Source: an uncultured Pelagibacteraceae bacterium
Lineage (GTDB): Bacteria > Pseudomonadota > Alphaproteobacteria > Pelagibacterales > Pelagibacteraceae
Assembly (NCBI GenBank): GCA_902594705.1
Contig: CACJNI010000008.1
Location: forward strand, 1 to 38,603
DNA: 38,603 nucleotides
Reading direction: 5' to 3'
The notes below the pieces were generated by a model. The model had not been told where the DNA came from and ran no database searches. It saw only the letters and a program-made list of their open reading frames with translations. Positions 22,732 through 31,860 of this stretch are shown here, one piece after another; positions within the stretch are counted from its first letter, which is position 1, and each line of letters begins with the position of its first letter. The translations under genes and the position numbers were made by a program.

Positions 22732-23914
22732 AAATATATTAACTTATTGCTTTATCTCATCATTATTTTTGTTTTCATTAATTTGTATTTGGAAAATCTT
22801 AGTAACTTTACAAGGAATTGAATTAATAAATTTTAATTTTAATAAATTATTTATTTTTGGAATAATTCTTTGTGTAATAAATCTTCTTATTGGAAAAAAA
22901 TTCAATTTAAATATTAAACTAATTATACTTGCTCTTTTATTTTCTACTTTTGATTATTTCATCTCAATAAATTTACCTATTTGGTACAGTTTTGGCATAT
23001 TCTTAATCTCACTGTTTTTCTTCAATACTATAAAAAACTACGACAAAAACTTTTTGTCAAAAAATCACTCGTCTCAAAAATTATTCTTTAATTTTTTAAC
23101 ACTGTTTGGGATTACACTGTTCTCTTTTGTAATTCTTTTCCCTTTTTACATGATGTTAGTTACAAGCTTTAAAACTCAAGCATTATTATTATTAAACCCA
23201 TTAGACTTTAGTATTAACTTCGCACAAGGTTTACCAGAATTATTCAAATCTTATTTTATAGTATTCAAAGATTATAATTTTGGAAGATATATGCTAACGA
23301 GCACAATAGTCTCCTTAGGCACAGTCATTATAACATTAATATTTGCAATACCAGCTGCTTACGCAGTTGCAAGACTAAACTTCTTTGGGAAAAATTTTTT
23401 ATCAACATCCATATTGATAATTTATTTGTTTCCAGCGATAGTTTTAGTGATACCTTTGTACACAATTTTTAGTCAACTTGGTTTGAGAAATTCTATTGAG
23501 GGTTTGTTAATAGTTTATACAGCTACAACCTTACCTGTAGCAATTTATATGCTACAAGGTTACTTTAAAAGTATACCAAAAGAATTAGAAGAAGCGGGGA
23601 TAATAGATGGCCAAAATTGGCTTGGTATAATTTTTAAAATTATACTTCCGCTAAGTTTACCTGCAATATCATCAGTAGCTTTGTATGTATTCATGATAGC
23701 TTGGAATGAATTTTTATTTTCATTAATGTTTTTAGACCGGCCAAATACGTTCACATTATCAAGAGCTATTCAGTTTCTGAATGTTGGAGCTGAAACACCT
23801 AGACAATATTTGATGGCAGGTTCTGTAGTAGTAACTTTGCCTATTTTAATAATTTTTGTTTATTTTGAAAAATATTTAGTAAGTGGTCTTACTGCAGGAA
23901 GTGTTAAAGGATAA
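22721..23914 (+). CDS. Carbohydrate ABC permease (MalG-type) with four extra N-terminal helices
   Basis: The 397-residue protein is about 120 residues longer than usual MalG-type permeases. The added part contains about four predicted helices (ILTYCFISSLFLFSLICIW, KLFIFGIILCVINLLIG, LIILALLFSTFDYFISI, WYSFGIFLISLFFFNTI). The canonical domain then starts near residue 125 with ITLFSFVILFPFYMMLVTSF, with coupling loop SIPKELEEAGIIDGQNWLG and C-terminal GSVKG. The ATG lies inside the end of the first permease gene, and the stop overlaps the hydrolase start (TAATG). The function of the extra helices is unknown; they may pair with the enlarged partner permease. Confidence 0.87.
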   Translation: MKIKNILTYCFISSLFLFSLICIWKILVTLQGIELINFNFNKLFIFGIILCVINLLIGKKFNLNIKLIILALLFSTFDYFISINLPIWYSFGIFLISLFFFNTIKNYDKNFLSKNHSSQKLFFNFLTLFGITLFSFVILFPFYMMLVTSFKTQALLLLNPLDFSINFAQGLPELFKSYFIVFKDYNFGRYMLTSTIVSLGTVIITLIFAIPAAYAVARLNFFGKNFLSTSILIIYLFPAIVLVIPLYTIFSQLGLRNSIEGLLIVYTATTLPVAIYMLQGYFKSIPKELEEAGIIDGQNWLGIIFKIILPLSLPAISSVALYVFMIAWNEFLFSLMFLDRPNTFTLSRAIQFLNVGAETPRQYLMAGSVVVTLPILIIFVYFEKYLVSGLTAGSVKG

Positions 23915-25173
23915 TGCAAAATAAAGTAGAAGAGGCAAAGAAAATATTATTAGGCAATAGAAAAAATGGTTATACGCTTCCTACTAATAACAAATTATAT
24001 CCTGCTCAATGGAATTGGGACTCAGCTTTTATAGCGCTCGGATATTCTTACTTTAATTTAGATTTTTCAATTACAGAAATTGAAACTTTGCTTAATGGTC
24101 AGTGGGATGATGGAATGGTACCCCACATTCTTTTTCATGAAAAAGACACATCTTATTTTCCAAATCACACAACTTGGCAATGTGGAAAAAATATACCTTC
24201 TTCTGGTATTACTCAGCCACCAGTTTTAGCCAGTATTTTGAGAAAAATTGTTGAAAAAAATAAACTAAATAATGATCAAAACTCAAGAATAATTAAAGTA
24301 ATCAAAAAAATTAAAAATTATCATGATTGGTTTATAAAATTCAGAGATCCTAATAAAACGGGCCTTGTATCCATATTGCATCCTTGGGAAAGTGGGTATG
24401 ATAATTCACCAATTTGGGATCAGCCAATGAGCAATATCAAAGTAGATAAAGACCTTAATTATAAAAGAAGAGACCTTGAAGTTTCAAACTCTGATGAGAG
24501 ACCTTTAAAAACTGATTATGATAGATATGTAACTTTAAGAGATCAATTTAGGGATGTTCAGTATGATCCACATAAATTGTATGAGATTTCTGATTTTAAT
24601 GTAGTAGATGTTGGATTTAATGCTTTATTTTTGAGAGCAAATAAAGATCTACTTAGCTTAGCTAAAAATTTTGATTTAAATTTTGATGATTTAAATAATT
24701 TCGTATCCAAAACTGAAAACGAAATATTAAAATTATATGATGATAATATTAATGATTTTGTCTCAAAAGATTTAAAAACTAACTTGAATATCTTTGTTCC
24801 ATCGATAACAAATTATTTTACTCTCTTTGCAAATTTACAAGATGATGAATTAAATAAAAAAATTATTAATAATTTAAAAAATCATAATATTAATGACAAT
24901 TACTATTTCTCAACAATAAAACCAAATCATCCTTCATTTGAAGACAAAAGATATTGGAGAGGTCCAATATGGATAAATTGTAATTGGTTGATTTATCAAG
25001 GACTTATCAATAAAGAGCCAGAATATGCAAATGAAATCAAAAAAAAAACTTTAAAATTAATTGAAGAAAAAGGTTTCCATGAATATTACAATTATAAAGA
25101 TGGATCAGTTATGGGCGCAAATAATTTCTCATGGAGCGCAGCTTTATACTTAGACCTGGTTCTAGAAAATTAG
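23914..25173 (+). CDS. Cytoplasmic GH63/GH-G-type glycoside hydrolase (glucosyl/mannosylglycerate-hydrolase-like)
   Basis: The 419-residue protein lacks a signal peptide and shows alpha/alpha-barrel landmarks of the GH63/trehalase-like group: AQWNWDSAFIALG (Asp36), GQWDDGMVPHILFH, GITQPPVLASIL, HPWESGYDNSPIWD (residues 156-169), YWRGPIWINCNWLIYQGL and GFHEYYN (Glu390) followed by FSWSAALYLDL. By family analogy Asp163 would be the acid and Glu390 the base. The size and motifs fit the small mannosylglycerate/glucosylglycerate hydrolases better than larger processing glucosidases. It is translationally coupled to the second permease, so the substrate is probably taken up intact and cleaved inside. 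The exact substrate (glucosylglycerate, glucosylglycerol, mannosylglycerate, trehalose-like sugars) is inferred. Confidence 0.8.
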   Translation: MQNKVEEAKKILLGNRKNGYTLPTNNKLYPAQWNWDSAFIALGYSYFNLDFSITEIETLLNGQWDDGMVPHILFHEKDTSYFPNHTTWQCGKNIPSSGITQPPVLASILRKIVEKNKLNNDQNSRIIKVIKKIKNYHDWFIKFRDPNKTGLVSILHPWESGYDNSPIWDQPMSNIKVDKDLNYKRRDLEVSNSDERPLKTDYDRYVTLRDQFRDVQYDPHKLYEISDFNVVDVGFNALFLRANKDLLSLAKNFDLNFDDLNNFVSKTENEILKLYDDNINDFVSKDLKTNLNIFVPSITNYFTLFANLQDDELNKKIINNLKNHNINDNYYFSTIKPNHPSFEDKRYWRGPIWINCNWLIYQGLINKEPEYANEIKKKTLKLIEEKGFHEYYNYKDGSVMGANNFSWSAALYLDLVLEN

Positions 25174-25182
25174 ATTAGATTT

Positions 25183-26517
25183 TTAGTTTTTATTTAGAAA
25201 TGTTTCAGAGGAGTCGTCCATTGCTTTTGCCCAAGGTGTATGATGAACAGGAGCCATTGATCCTGTAACTGGAGATGAAAAAGATTTATTTCTGTAAGTT
25301 GATATATCTTCAACCTTATGATGCTCCCATTCTTTAAAATGTTTTCTAATTAATTCAAAATCTATCTTTGGATAATCTGACATCTCATGTAATTCTTTTG
25401 TGTATTCAGTTTGAAAATCAATCATCTGTTCAGGGTTTTCTAGTTTTTCTTCTAAAGCAACCCATTTGTTAATATCTTTTTCAATATCCCCACCACTTGG
25501 CATATTTATTTTCCCCATTATAACATCTCTTGCGTACCAAGCTTGACAATCAAACATATTAAATGTGTGAAACTGGTCTTGCATTCCTAGATACAAAAGT
25601 TTGTGATTATCTTGCCAAACAACACCTTTGTATAATTTTGGGGGGTAGAGTCTGTTTCTTGTTTTAAGTTTTAAATTTTCTTCCAAGAAAGGAAAATGAT
25701 GTAGGTAACCAGTACACAGTATTATTACATCTGCATCCTGTTCCGTGCCATCTTTAAAAATTGCTTTTTTTCCATCTAATCTATCTAAATAGAATACCTC
25801 CTTCATTCCTTCAGGCCATTTAAAACCCATAGGATTATGTCTGTAGCCAATTGTTACACTTTTTGCTCCATATTTATTGCATTGAAGCGCAATATCCTCA
25901 GCGGAATAACTGCTACCTAAAACTATAATATTTTTTCCTCTAAATTCTTCTGCATCTCTAAAATCATGTGAGTGCATTATTCTTCCAGGAAATGAACTCA
26001 TACCTTTATATTCGGGTATAAAAGGAACTGAAAAATGACCAGTAGACACCACAACGTAATCAAAATGATCAGTTAAAATTTTATCATTTTCTTTATCTTG
26101 ATAGCTAACTTCAAATTTATCTGATTTGAAAACTGTATTAACTACTCTTGTATTAAATTTAATTTTATTTCTTAAATTTCCTTTACTTACTCTACTCGTG
26201 ATATAATCATAAAGTACTTCTCTAGGTGGGAAAGATGGAATTGGTTTACCAAAATGTTCATCAAAAGAATAATCTGCAAATTCAAGACACTCTTTAGGTC
26301 CGTTTGACCAAAGATATCTATACATACTATTATGAACTGGATCTCCATATTGGTCAGATCCTGTTCTCCAGCTATAATTCCAAAGACCTCCCCAATCACT
26401 TTGTTTTTCGAAGCAAACTATTTCAGGTATTTTGTCTCCTTTTTTCTCGGCATGTTCAAAAGCCCTGAGTATTGATAACCCGCAAGGTCCAGCACCGATA
26501 ATAGCGACTTTAGTCAT
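25183..26517 (-). CDS. tmm: Trimethylamine monooxygenase (Tmm), flavin-containing monooxygenase
   Basis: Tmm oxidises trimethylamine to TMAO using NADPH and O2. The 444-residue protein has the FAD motif AIIGAGPCGLSILRAF at the N-terminus, EIVCFEKQSDWGGLWNYSWR, the FMO-identifying sequence FPGRIMHSHDF, the NADPH motif VLGSSYSAEDIALQ and the late block ILCTGYLHHFPFLEENL. The stretch YRYLWSNGPKECLEFADYSF and the C-terminal GSMAPVHHTPW are strongly Tmm-like as I recall characterised bacterial Tmm. DMS or other soft nucleophiles are known secondary substrates of this family. It is a lone minus-strand gene, convergent with the hydrolase gene (9 nt apart) and divergent from the alcohol dehydrogenase. 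The SD is GAGGA. Confidence 0.93.
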   Translation of the reverse strand: MTKVAIIGAGPCGLSILRAFEHAEKKGDKIPEIVCFEKQSDWGGLWNYSWRTGSDQYGDPVHNSMYRYLWSNGPKECLEFADYSFDEHFGKPIPSFPPREVLYDYITSRVSKGNLRNKIKFNTRVVNTVFKSDKFEVSYQDKENDKILTDHFDYVVVSTGHFSVPFIPEYKGMSSFPGRIMHSHDFRDAEEFRGKNIIVLGSSYSAEDIALQCNKYGAKSVTIGYRHNPMGFKWPEGMKEVFYLDRLDGKKAIFKDGTEQDADVIILCTGYLHHFPFLEENLKLKTRNRLYPPKLYKGVVWQDNHKLLYLGMQDQFHTFNMFDCQAWYARDVIMGKINMPSGGDIEKDINKWVALEEKLENPEQMIDFQTEYTKELHEMSDYPKIDFELIRKHFKEWEHHKVEDISTYRNKSFSSPVTGSMAPVHHTPWAKAMDDSSETFLNKN

Positions 26518-26593
26518 GATAATTTTTCCTCTACAATTAAAATAATAAATATATTGTACTAAGAAAAATAGAAAAATTAAATATTATTTTAAT

Positions 26594-27751
26594 ATGAAAA
26601 CTAATTGGAATTATCCTACTACAATTTGGGTTGGAGAGAGCAGAATTCAAGATTTAGGTCTAGCATGTAAAAATCTAAAAATCGATAAACCATTATTTGT
26701 CACAGATAAGGATTTAATTAATCTAAAAATGGTTCAACATATTATTTTAGATTTAAAAAAAACGTTTAATCATCTTCATGTTTTTTCAAATTTTTCAGGT
26801 AATCCTGTTGGCGAGAATGTGGAAGAGGGAGTAGGGGAGTTTAAAAAATTAGGTTGTGATGGAGTCATTGCATTTGGGGGTGGCAGCGGTCTTGATGTTG
26901 GTAAAGCTATTGCTTTTATGTCAGGACAAACTAGACCAATATGGGATTTTGAAGATATAGGCGATTATTGGAAAAGAGCAGATGAAACTAACATTGCACC
27001 TATCATTGCTGTACCCACTACAGCAGGGACAGGATCAGAAACTGGAAGAGCATCAGCTATAATCAATAAACAAACAGGTATAAAAAAAATTATTTTCCAC
27101 CCTAAATTTTTACCTTCAATTGTAATATTAGATCCTAATTTAACTTTAGATCTTTCTCCAAGATTGACTGCAGCGACAGGTATGGATGCTTTGGCACACA
27201 ATTTAGAAGCCTTTTGTGCACCAGGATTCCACCCGATGGCTGATGGAATTGCGATTGAGGGAATGAAGTTAATTAAAAACTCATTAATTAAAGCAGTTAA
27301 GAACGGTAAAGATTTAAATGCTAGAGCAGAATTATTAGCTTCAGCTAGTATGGGTTCTACCGCTTTTCAAAAAGGGCTTGGTGCTATTCATTCTTTAAGC
27401 CACCCTATCAATGCACAATTTAATGTTCACCACGGTTTATCAAATGCTATCTTTATGCCTTATGTATTAACTTTTAACAAAGATATGATTGAAAAAAGGA
27501 TAATTTCTATATGTGATTATCTCGAACTCGATAAAAGTTTTGATAGTTTTTTAAAGTGGATTTTAGAACTAAGAAAAGAATTAAATATACCGCATAAATT
27601 ATCAGAAATTGTTGATGTAAATAAAATAAATTTAGACCAGTTATCAGTTATGGCATTAGAAGATCCTTCAACTTCTACCAATCCAAGGACAATGAGCAAG
27701 GATGACATGAAAGCACTTTATGAACATAGTATTTCAGGTAAATTATTTTAA
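26594..27751 (+). CDS. Iron-containing (group III) alcohol dehydrogenase
   Basis: The 385-residue protein is an Fe-dependent alcohol dehydrogenase. The NAD-binding GGGSGLDVGKAIAF lies near residue 96, followed by VPTTAGTGSETGRASAI. Metal ligands are predicted by alignment with FucO-type enzymes as Asp198, His202 (MDALAHNLEAF), His266 and His280 (GAIHSLSHPINAQFNVHHG). All four are present. The family oxidises primary alcohols or reduces aldehydes in the cytoplasm. Placed between tmm and fhs, it could act on methanol/formaldehyde or another short alcohol or aldehyde from C1 and osmolyte breakdown. The substrate is not determinable here. Its stop overlaps the start of the next gene (TAATG), forming a two-gene unit. 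Confidence 0.9.
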   Translation: MKTNWNYPTTIWVGESRIQDLGLACKNLKIDKPLFVTDKDLINLKMVQHIILDLKKTFNHLHVFSNFSGNPVGENVEEGVGEFKKLGCDGVIAFGGGSGLDVGKAIAFMSGQTRPIWDFEDIGDYWKRADETNIAPIIAVPTTAGTGSETGRASAIINKQTGIKKIIFHPKFLPSIVILDPNLTLDLSPRLTAATGMDALAHNLEAFCAPGFHPMADGIAIEGMKLIKNSLIKAVKNGKDLNARAELLASASMGSTAFQKGLGAIHSLSHPINAQFNVHHGLSNAIFMPYVLTFNKDMIEKRIISICDYLELDKSFDSFLKWILELRKELNIPHKLSEIVDVNKINLDQLSVMALEDPSTSTNPRTMSKDDMKALYEHSISGKLF

Positions 27752-28533
27752 TGAAAAGAATTCTTATAGTTGAAGGTAACCTTAGAGAAGAAAATCAAAG
27801 CTTTACTGATGGTGGAATTAAAACACATACTGAAAGTTTAAAAGATAGTATTAGTTATTTTACAGATCAATTAGAAATTGATGTTGTTAATCCTTCCTCG
27901 GATGAAAACATTAACGAAGTAGCTAAAGATTTAACTAAATATCATGGAATGATATGGGGTGGTAGTAGTTTAAATATTTACAATGACACTCCAGAAATAA
28001 GAAGACAAATAAATTTTATGAGGGAATGTCAAAAGAATATAAAAAATATATTCGCAATATGTTGGGGAATGCAAGTTGCTGTGACCGTTGCTGGTGGTGA
28101 AGTAAAGAAATGCCCTAATGGAGCTCACAGGGGAATAGCTCATGATATAGAAATAAATGAAAATGGACTTAAACACCCACTTTATAAAAATAAAAATAAA
28201 AAATTTAATACTCCTGCGTTTAATTTTGATGAAGTTGTAAAATTACCCGAGGGTTCTACATTACTTTCTTCAAACCCAATAAATAAAGTCATGGGTATAA
28301 ATTTTAATGTAGGTCAAACCAATGTATGGGGAATTCAATATCACCCAGAGATAACGTATGCCAAAATGATAAGCTTAATTCATTTTAGGAGAGATCGTCT
28401 GTTAGAAAAAAAAGCCTTCATTGACCAAACGGAAATAGATTCTCATGTAAAAATTATAGAAGATGAAAATAAAATTTCAAATAAAGATGCAAGGATGAGA
28501 GAATTAGAAAATTGGCTAAATAATTTAAATTAG
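27751..28533 (+). CDS. Class-I glutamine amidotransferase-like protein
   Basis: This 260-residue stand-alone class-I amidotransferase has the full triad: Cys104 in [12 protein letters not shown], His198 and Glu200 in [14 protein letters not shown]. The oxyanion-side motif [13 protein letters not shown] is near residue 70. It has no synthase domain and no synthase neighbour, so it may hydrolyse a gamma-glutamyl amide rather than feed ammonia to a partner. In a methylamine locus gamma-glutamylmethylamide is an obvious candidate, but this is inference; GMP-synthase-like proteins of unknown role are common. It is coupled to the Fe-ADH gene and its stop overlaps the convergent fhs stop by 4 nt. 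Confidence 0.83.
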   Translation: MKRILIVEGNLREENQSFTDGGIKTHTESLKDSISYFTDQLEIDVVNPSSDENINEVAKDLTKYHGMIWGGSSLNIYNDTPEIRRQINFMRECQKNIKNIFAICWGMQVAVTVAGGEVKKCPNGAHRGIAHDIEINENGLKHPLYKNKNKKFNTPAFNFDEVVKLPEGSTLLSSNPINKVMGINFNVGQTNVWGIQYHPEITYAKMISLIHFRRDRLLEKKAFIDQTEIDSHVKIIEDENKISNKDARMRELENWLNNLN

Positions 28534-30209
28534 AATAACCCTTCTATTTCACCTTTTTCATTAAGCTTAATAGAGTCTGCTGCAGGAACCCTTGGTAGTC
28601 CAGGCATTGTCATGATGGCTCCACATATAACAACGATAAATTCTGCACCTGAAGATAATCTTACTTCTCTAATTGGTAACGAGTGACCTGTTGGAGCACC
28701 TTTTGCATTTGGATCAGTAGAAAAACTATATTGTGTTTTAGCTACACATATCGGTAAATCTCCATAACCCGCTTCTTCAAAAGATTTTAATTGATCTTTT
28801 ATTTTGCTGTCAGCAACAACTTCGTTTGCTCGATAAATTTCTTTTGCAACAGTTTCAACTTTCTTAAGTAAAGGTGTTTTTTCATCATATAAAAATTTAA
28901 AATTTGCTTTTTTTTGATCAATTAAATCTACAACATGTGTGGCAAGTTCTTTTGTTCCTTCACCACCATTTGACCAATGAGTGCATAAAGTGGCTTTAAC
29001 TCCCATATTATCACAAGCATTTATTAACTCTTTTACCTCATTATCAGTATCAGCAACAAAATGATTAACAGCAACCGCTACCGGTAAACCAAATTTTTTT
29101 ACGTTTTCAATGTGTCTTTCTAAATTTACTAAACCTTTTTTTAAAGCGTCTACATTTTCATTTTTTAAATCATCTTTAGCTACACCACCGTGCATTTTTA
29201 ATGCTCTAATTGTTGCAACAATAACTACACACTCAGGTTTTAAATTTGATTTTCTACATTTAATATCTAGAAATTTTTCTGCTCCTAGGTCTGCTCCAAA
29301 TCCAGCTTCAGTAACAACATAATCAGCTAGTTTTAAACCTGCTTTAGTTGCTATCACAGAGTTACATCCATGAGCAATATTCGCAAAAGGACCACCATGA
29401 ATAATGGCAGGGTTATTTTCTAAAGTTTGAGTTATATTAGGTCTAATTGCTTCTTTTAACAAAACAGTCATTGGTCCATGAGCATTTAAATCTTTTGCAA
29501 AAATTGGCTTCCTATCTCTAGTATAAGCAACTGTAATATTACCTATTCTCTTTTCCAAATCTTCAAGATCATTAGCCAAGCAAAAGATTGCCATTATCTC
29601 TGATGCTACTGTAATATCAAAACCATCTTCTCTTGGAAAACCATTTGCAACTCCACCTAAATTAATATTGATAGATCTTAAAGATCTATCATTCATATCC
29701 ATAACTCTTCTCCAAACTACTCTTCTTACATCTATGTTTAATTTATTGCCCCAATAAATATGATTATCAATTAACGCTGAGAGTAAATTATGAGCAGATG
29801 TAATTGCATGGAAGTCTCCCGTAAAATGTAAATTGATTTGTTCCATTGGAACAACTTGAGCATATCCTCCACCTGCTGCTCCGCCTTTCATTCCAAACGA
29901 AGGACCTAAACTAGGTTCACGTAAACACACTATAGAATTTTTACCAATTTTATTTAATCCATCATTTAAACCAACTGATGTAGTGGTTTTTCCCTCACCT
30001 GCAGGAGTTGGTGTAATAGCAGTAACTAAAATTAATTTTCCATTTTTTTTATCTTTTAAATTATCTAAATATTCTAAATTTATTTTAGCAATATGACGTC
30101 CCATAGGGCTAAAAGCACTTGGTTCGTCTGGAACATTAATTTTACCCAAAATCTCATTTATGGGTTTCATTTTTGCTTCTCGTGCAATTTGGATATCTGA
30201 TTTTGACAT
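28530..30209 (-). CDS. fhs: Formate-tetrahydrofolate ligase
   Basis: The enzyme interconverts formate, ATP and THF with 10-formyl-THF. In demethylating marine bacteria it often runs toward formate with ATP gain. The 559-residue length matches the family. Landmarks are the N-terminal [14 protein letters not shown], the P-loop [75 protein letters not shown] and the C-terminal [15 protein letters not shown]. It is divergent from the N-methylglutamate dehydrogenase operon (121-nt shared region), which delivers methylene-THF. It is convergent with the amidotransferase gene. Folate enzymes such as FolD are not in the window. Confidence 0.97.
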   Translation of the reverse strand: MSKSDIQIAREAKMKPINEILGKINVPDEPSAFSPMGRHIAKINLEYLDNLKDKKNGKLILVTAITPTPAGEGKTTTSVGLNDGLNKIGKNSIVCLREPSLGPSFGMKGGAAGGGYAQVVPMEQINLHFTGDFHAITSAHNLLSALIDNHIYWGNKLNIDVRRVVWRRVMDMNDRSLRSININLGGVANGFPREDGFDITVASEIMAIFCLANDLEDLEKRIGNITVAYTRDRKPIFAKDLNAHGPMTVLLKEAIRPNITQTLENNPAIIHGGPFANIAHGCNSVIATKAGLKLADYVVTEAGFGADLGAEKFLDIKCRKSNLKPECVVIVATIRALKMHGGVAKDDLKNENVDALKKGLVNLERHIENVKKFGLPVAVAVNHFVADTDNEVKELINACDNMGVKATLCTHWSNGGEGTKELATHVVDLIDQKKANFKFLYDEKTPLLKKVETVAKEIYRANEVVADSKIKDQLKSFEEAGYGDLPICVAKTQYSFSTDPNAKGAPTGHSLPIREVRLSSGAEFIVVICGAIMTMPGLPRVPAADSIKLNEKGEIEGLF

Positions 30210-30330
30210 AAATCTAATTACTTATTAATGAGCAGAATTACTATCCTTTTTTGTCACGTATTTAAACATCTAAAAAATATATATAAAAAAAATTAGCAAA
30301 AACTTATATTTAATTTTATAAAACTTACGG

Positions 30331-31587
30331 ATGCAGAAATATTCAGTATTTAGTCTAATCAAAAACGCTTTCTCCAATCACCAAAATTGGGAAGTTGCTT
30401 GGAAAGATCCAACTCCAAAAAGTGAATATGATGTAGTCATCATCGGAGGTGGAGGACACGGTCTTGCTACTGCATATTATTTAGCAAAAGAACATAATAT
30501 TAGAAATGTAGCTATCATTGAGAAAGGCTGGATTGGTGGTGGAAATGTTGGTCGAAATACAACGATCATAAGATCAAATTTTATGTACGATGCTAATGCA
30601 AGATTTAATGAATTTGGAATGGATTTATGGAGAAACTTAAGTCAAGAACTGAACTTTAATGTGATGTTTTCTCCAAGGGGAATAATAAACTTAGCCCACT
30701 CTGATGCTCAAATGAATGCATATGCTCGTAGAGGAAACTCTATGAGATTAAATGGAATAGATGCAAAGTTATTGGATAGAGAAGAAGTTAAAAAATTAAT
30801 TCCAATGGCTGACTTTAGTGATGAAGTACGTTTCCCAATTTTTGGAGGCTTAATGCAACCAAGCGCTGGTACCGCAAGACATGATGCTGTTGCTTGGGGT
30901 TATGCGCGTCAAGCAGATGATATGGGCGTAGATATAATTCAACATTGTGAGGTCACTGGTTTTGATGTTGTTAATGGAAAGATAAAAGGAATTAGAACTT
31001 CAAGAGGAGATATTAAAGCAAAAAAAGTTGGATTATGTGTTGCAGGTAGCACAAATATATTAGCTGAAAAATTAAATATGACACTGCCAATAGAAACTCA
31101 CGTACTACAAGCTTGTGTTTCAGAACCTGTAAAACCATTATTAGACGGAGTAGTAACTTTTGGTGCAGGCCACTTTTATATAAGTCAATCAGATAAAGGT
31201 GAGATGGTAATGGGTGGTGATCTTGATGGATATAATAGTTATGCTCAAAGAGGTAACTTGCCAACTATACAACATGTCTTGACAGGTGGCTTAGCTTTGT
31301 TTCCATTTTTAAGTAGATTAAAAATGTTAAGGACATGGGGAGGGATCATGGATATGTCTATGGATGGTTCTCCAATAATTGATAAAACTCATATTGAAGG
31401 TTTATATTTAAATTGTGGATGGTGTTATGGAGGTTTTAAATCAACTCCTGTTTCAGGTTGGACATTTGCTCATACAATTGCACAAGATCAAGTTCATGAA
31501 TTAAATTCAGAATTAAGATTAAATAGATTTTCTACAGGTCATCTTCTAGATGAAAAAGGTTTAGGAACTAAAACCTGGATTGGTTAA
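30331..31587 (+). CDS. mgdA: N-methylglutamate dehydrogenase / sarcosine oxidase beta-like subunit (MgdA)
   Basis: This 418-residue flavoprotein subunit has an FAD motif VVIIGGGGHGLATAYYLAKE at ~35-54 and GWIGGGNVGRNTTIIRSNF. His184 in AGTARHDAVAWGYARQADD is at the place of the covalent FMN His of heterotetrameric sarcosine oxidases. NCGWCYGGFKSTPVSGW is near the C-terminus. MgdABCD oxidises N-methylglutamate to glutamate, passing the methyl carbon to THF. SoxBDAG does the same for sarcosine. Sequence alone does not separate them safely. The presence of gmaS and mgsABC in the window favours Mgd. It is the first gene of a four-gene unit and the next gene follows after 3 nt. No clear SD is seen before ATG 30331. 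Confidence 0.85.
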   Translation: MQKYSVFSLIKNAFSNHQNWEVAWKDPTPKSEYDVVIIGGGGHGLATAYYLAKEHNIRNVAIIEKGWIGGGNVGRNTTIIRSNFMYDANARFNEFGMDLWRNLSQELNFNVMFSPRGIINLAHSDAQMNAYARRGNSMRLNGIDAKLLDREEVKKLIPMADFSDEVRFPIFGGLMQPSAGTARHDAVAWGYARQADDMGVDIIQHCEVTGFDVVNGKIKGIRTSRGDIKAKKVGLCVAGSTNILAEKLNMTLPIETHVLQACVSEPVKPLLDGVVTFGAGHFYISQSDKGEMVMGGDLDGYNSYAQRGNLPTIQHVLTGGLALFPFLSRLKMLRTWGGIMDMSMDGSPIIDKTHIEGLYLNCGWCYGGFKSTPVSGWTFAHTIAQDQVHELNSELRLNRFSTGHLLDEKGLGTKTWIG

Positions 31588-31590
31588 AAA

Positions 31591-31860
31591 ATGTTATACA
31601 TCAAATGTCCTTATTGCGGTTTAAGAGCACAAAAAGAATTTTCATATGGAGGTGATGCAACTGTAAAAAGACCTAATATAAATGAAGAAGTACCAAGTGA
31701 AGATTGGGATAATTTTGTTTATATGAGAAAAAGTCCAAGAGGTAAACATATAGAGTTATGGCAACATATAGCAGGATGTAGACAATGGATTAAGGTGCAA
31801 AGAGACACCGCTACACATGAAATTTTCCAAACAGCAAAAGTCACAGAAGAAATAAGATGA
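31591..31860 (+). CDS. mgdB: Zinc-binding small subunit (MgdB/SoxD-like)
   Basis: The 89-residue delta-type subunit has Cys6 and Cys9 (IKCPYCGLR) and His59 and Cys63 (WQHIAGCRQWIKVQRDT), the CxxC...HxxxC set that binds one zinc in heterotetrameric sarcosine oxidase. The segment EFSYGGDA is also typical. It has a structural role in the complex. Its stop overlaps the next start by 4 nt (ATGA). Confidence 0.9.
   Translation: MLYIKCPYCGLRAQKEFSYGGDATVKRPNINEEVPSEDWDNFVYMRKSPRGKHIELWQHIAGCRQWIKVQRDTATHEIFQTAKVTEEIR

Noticed and set aside
30251..30283. mgdA promoter with TTGTCA at 30251-30256
   Set aside because: No -10 hexamer at acceptable spacing; the TATATA run lies 20 or more nt away in AT-rich sequence, so I did not call it.
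30210..30330. Glycine riboswitch upstream of the mgd/sox operon or fhs
   Set aside because: The 121-nt divergent region is almost pure A/T with no GC-rich paired stems, so a glycine aptamer cannot be supported.
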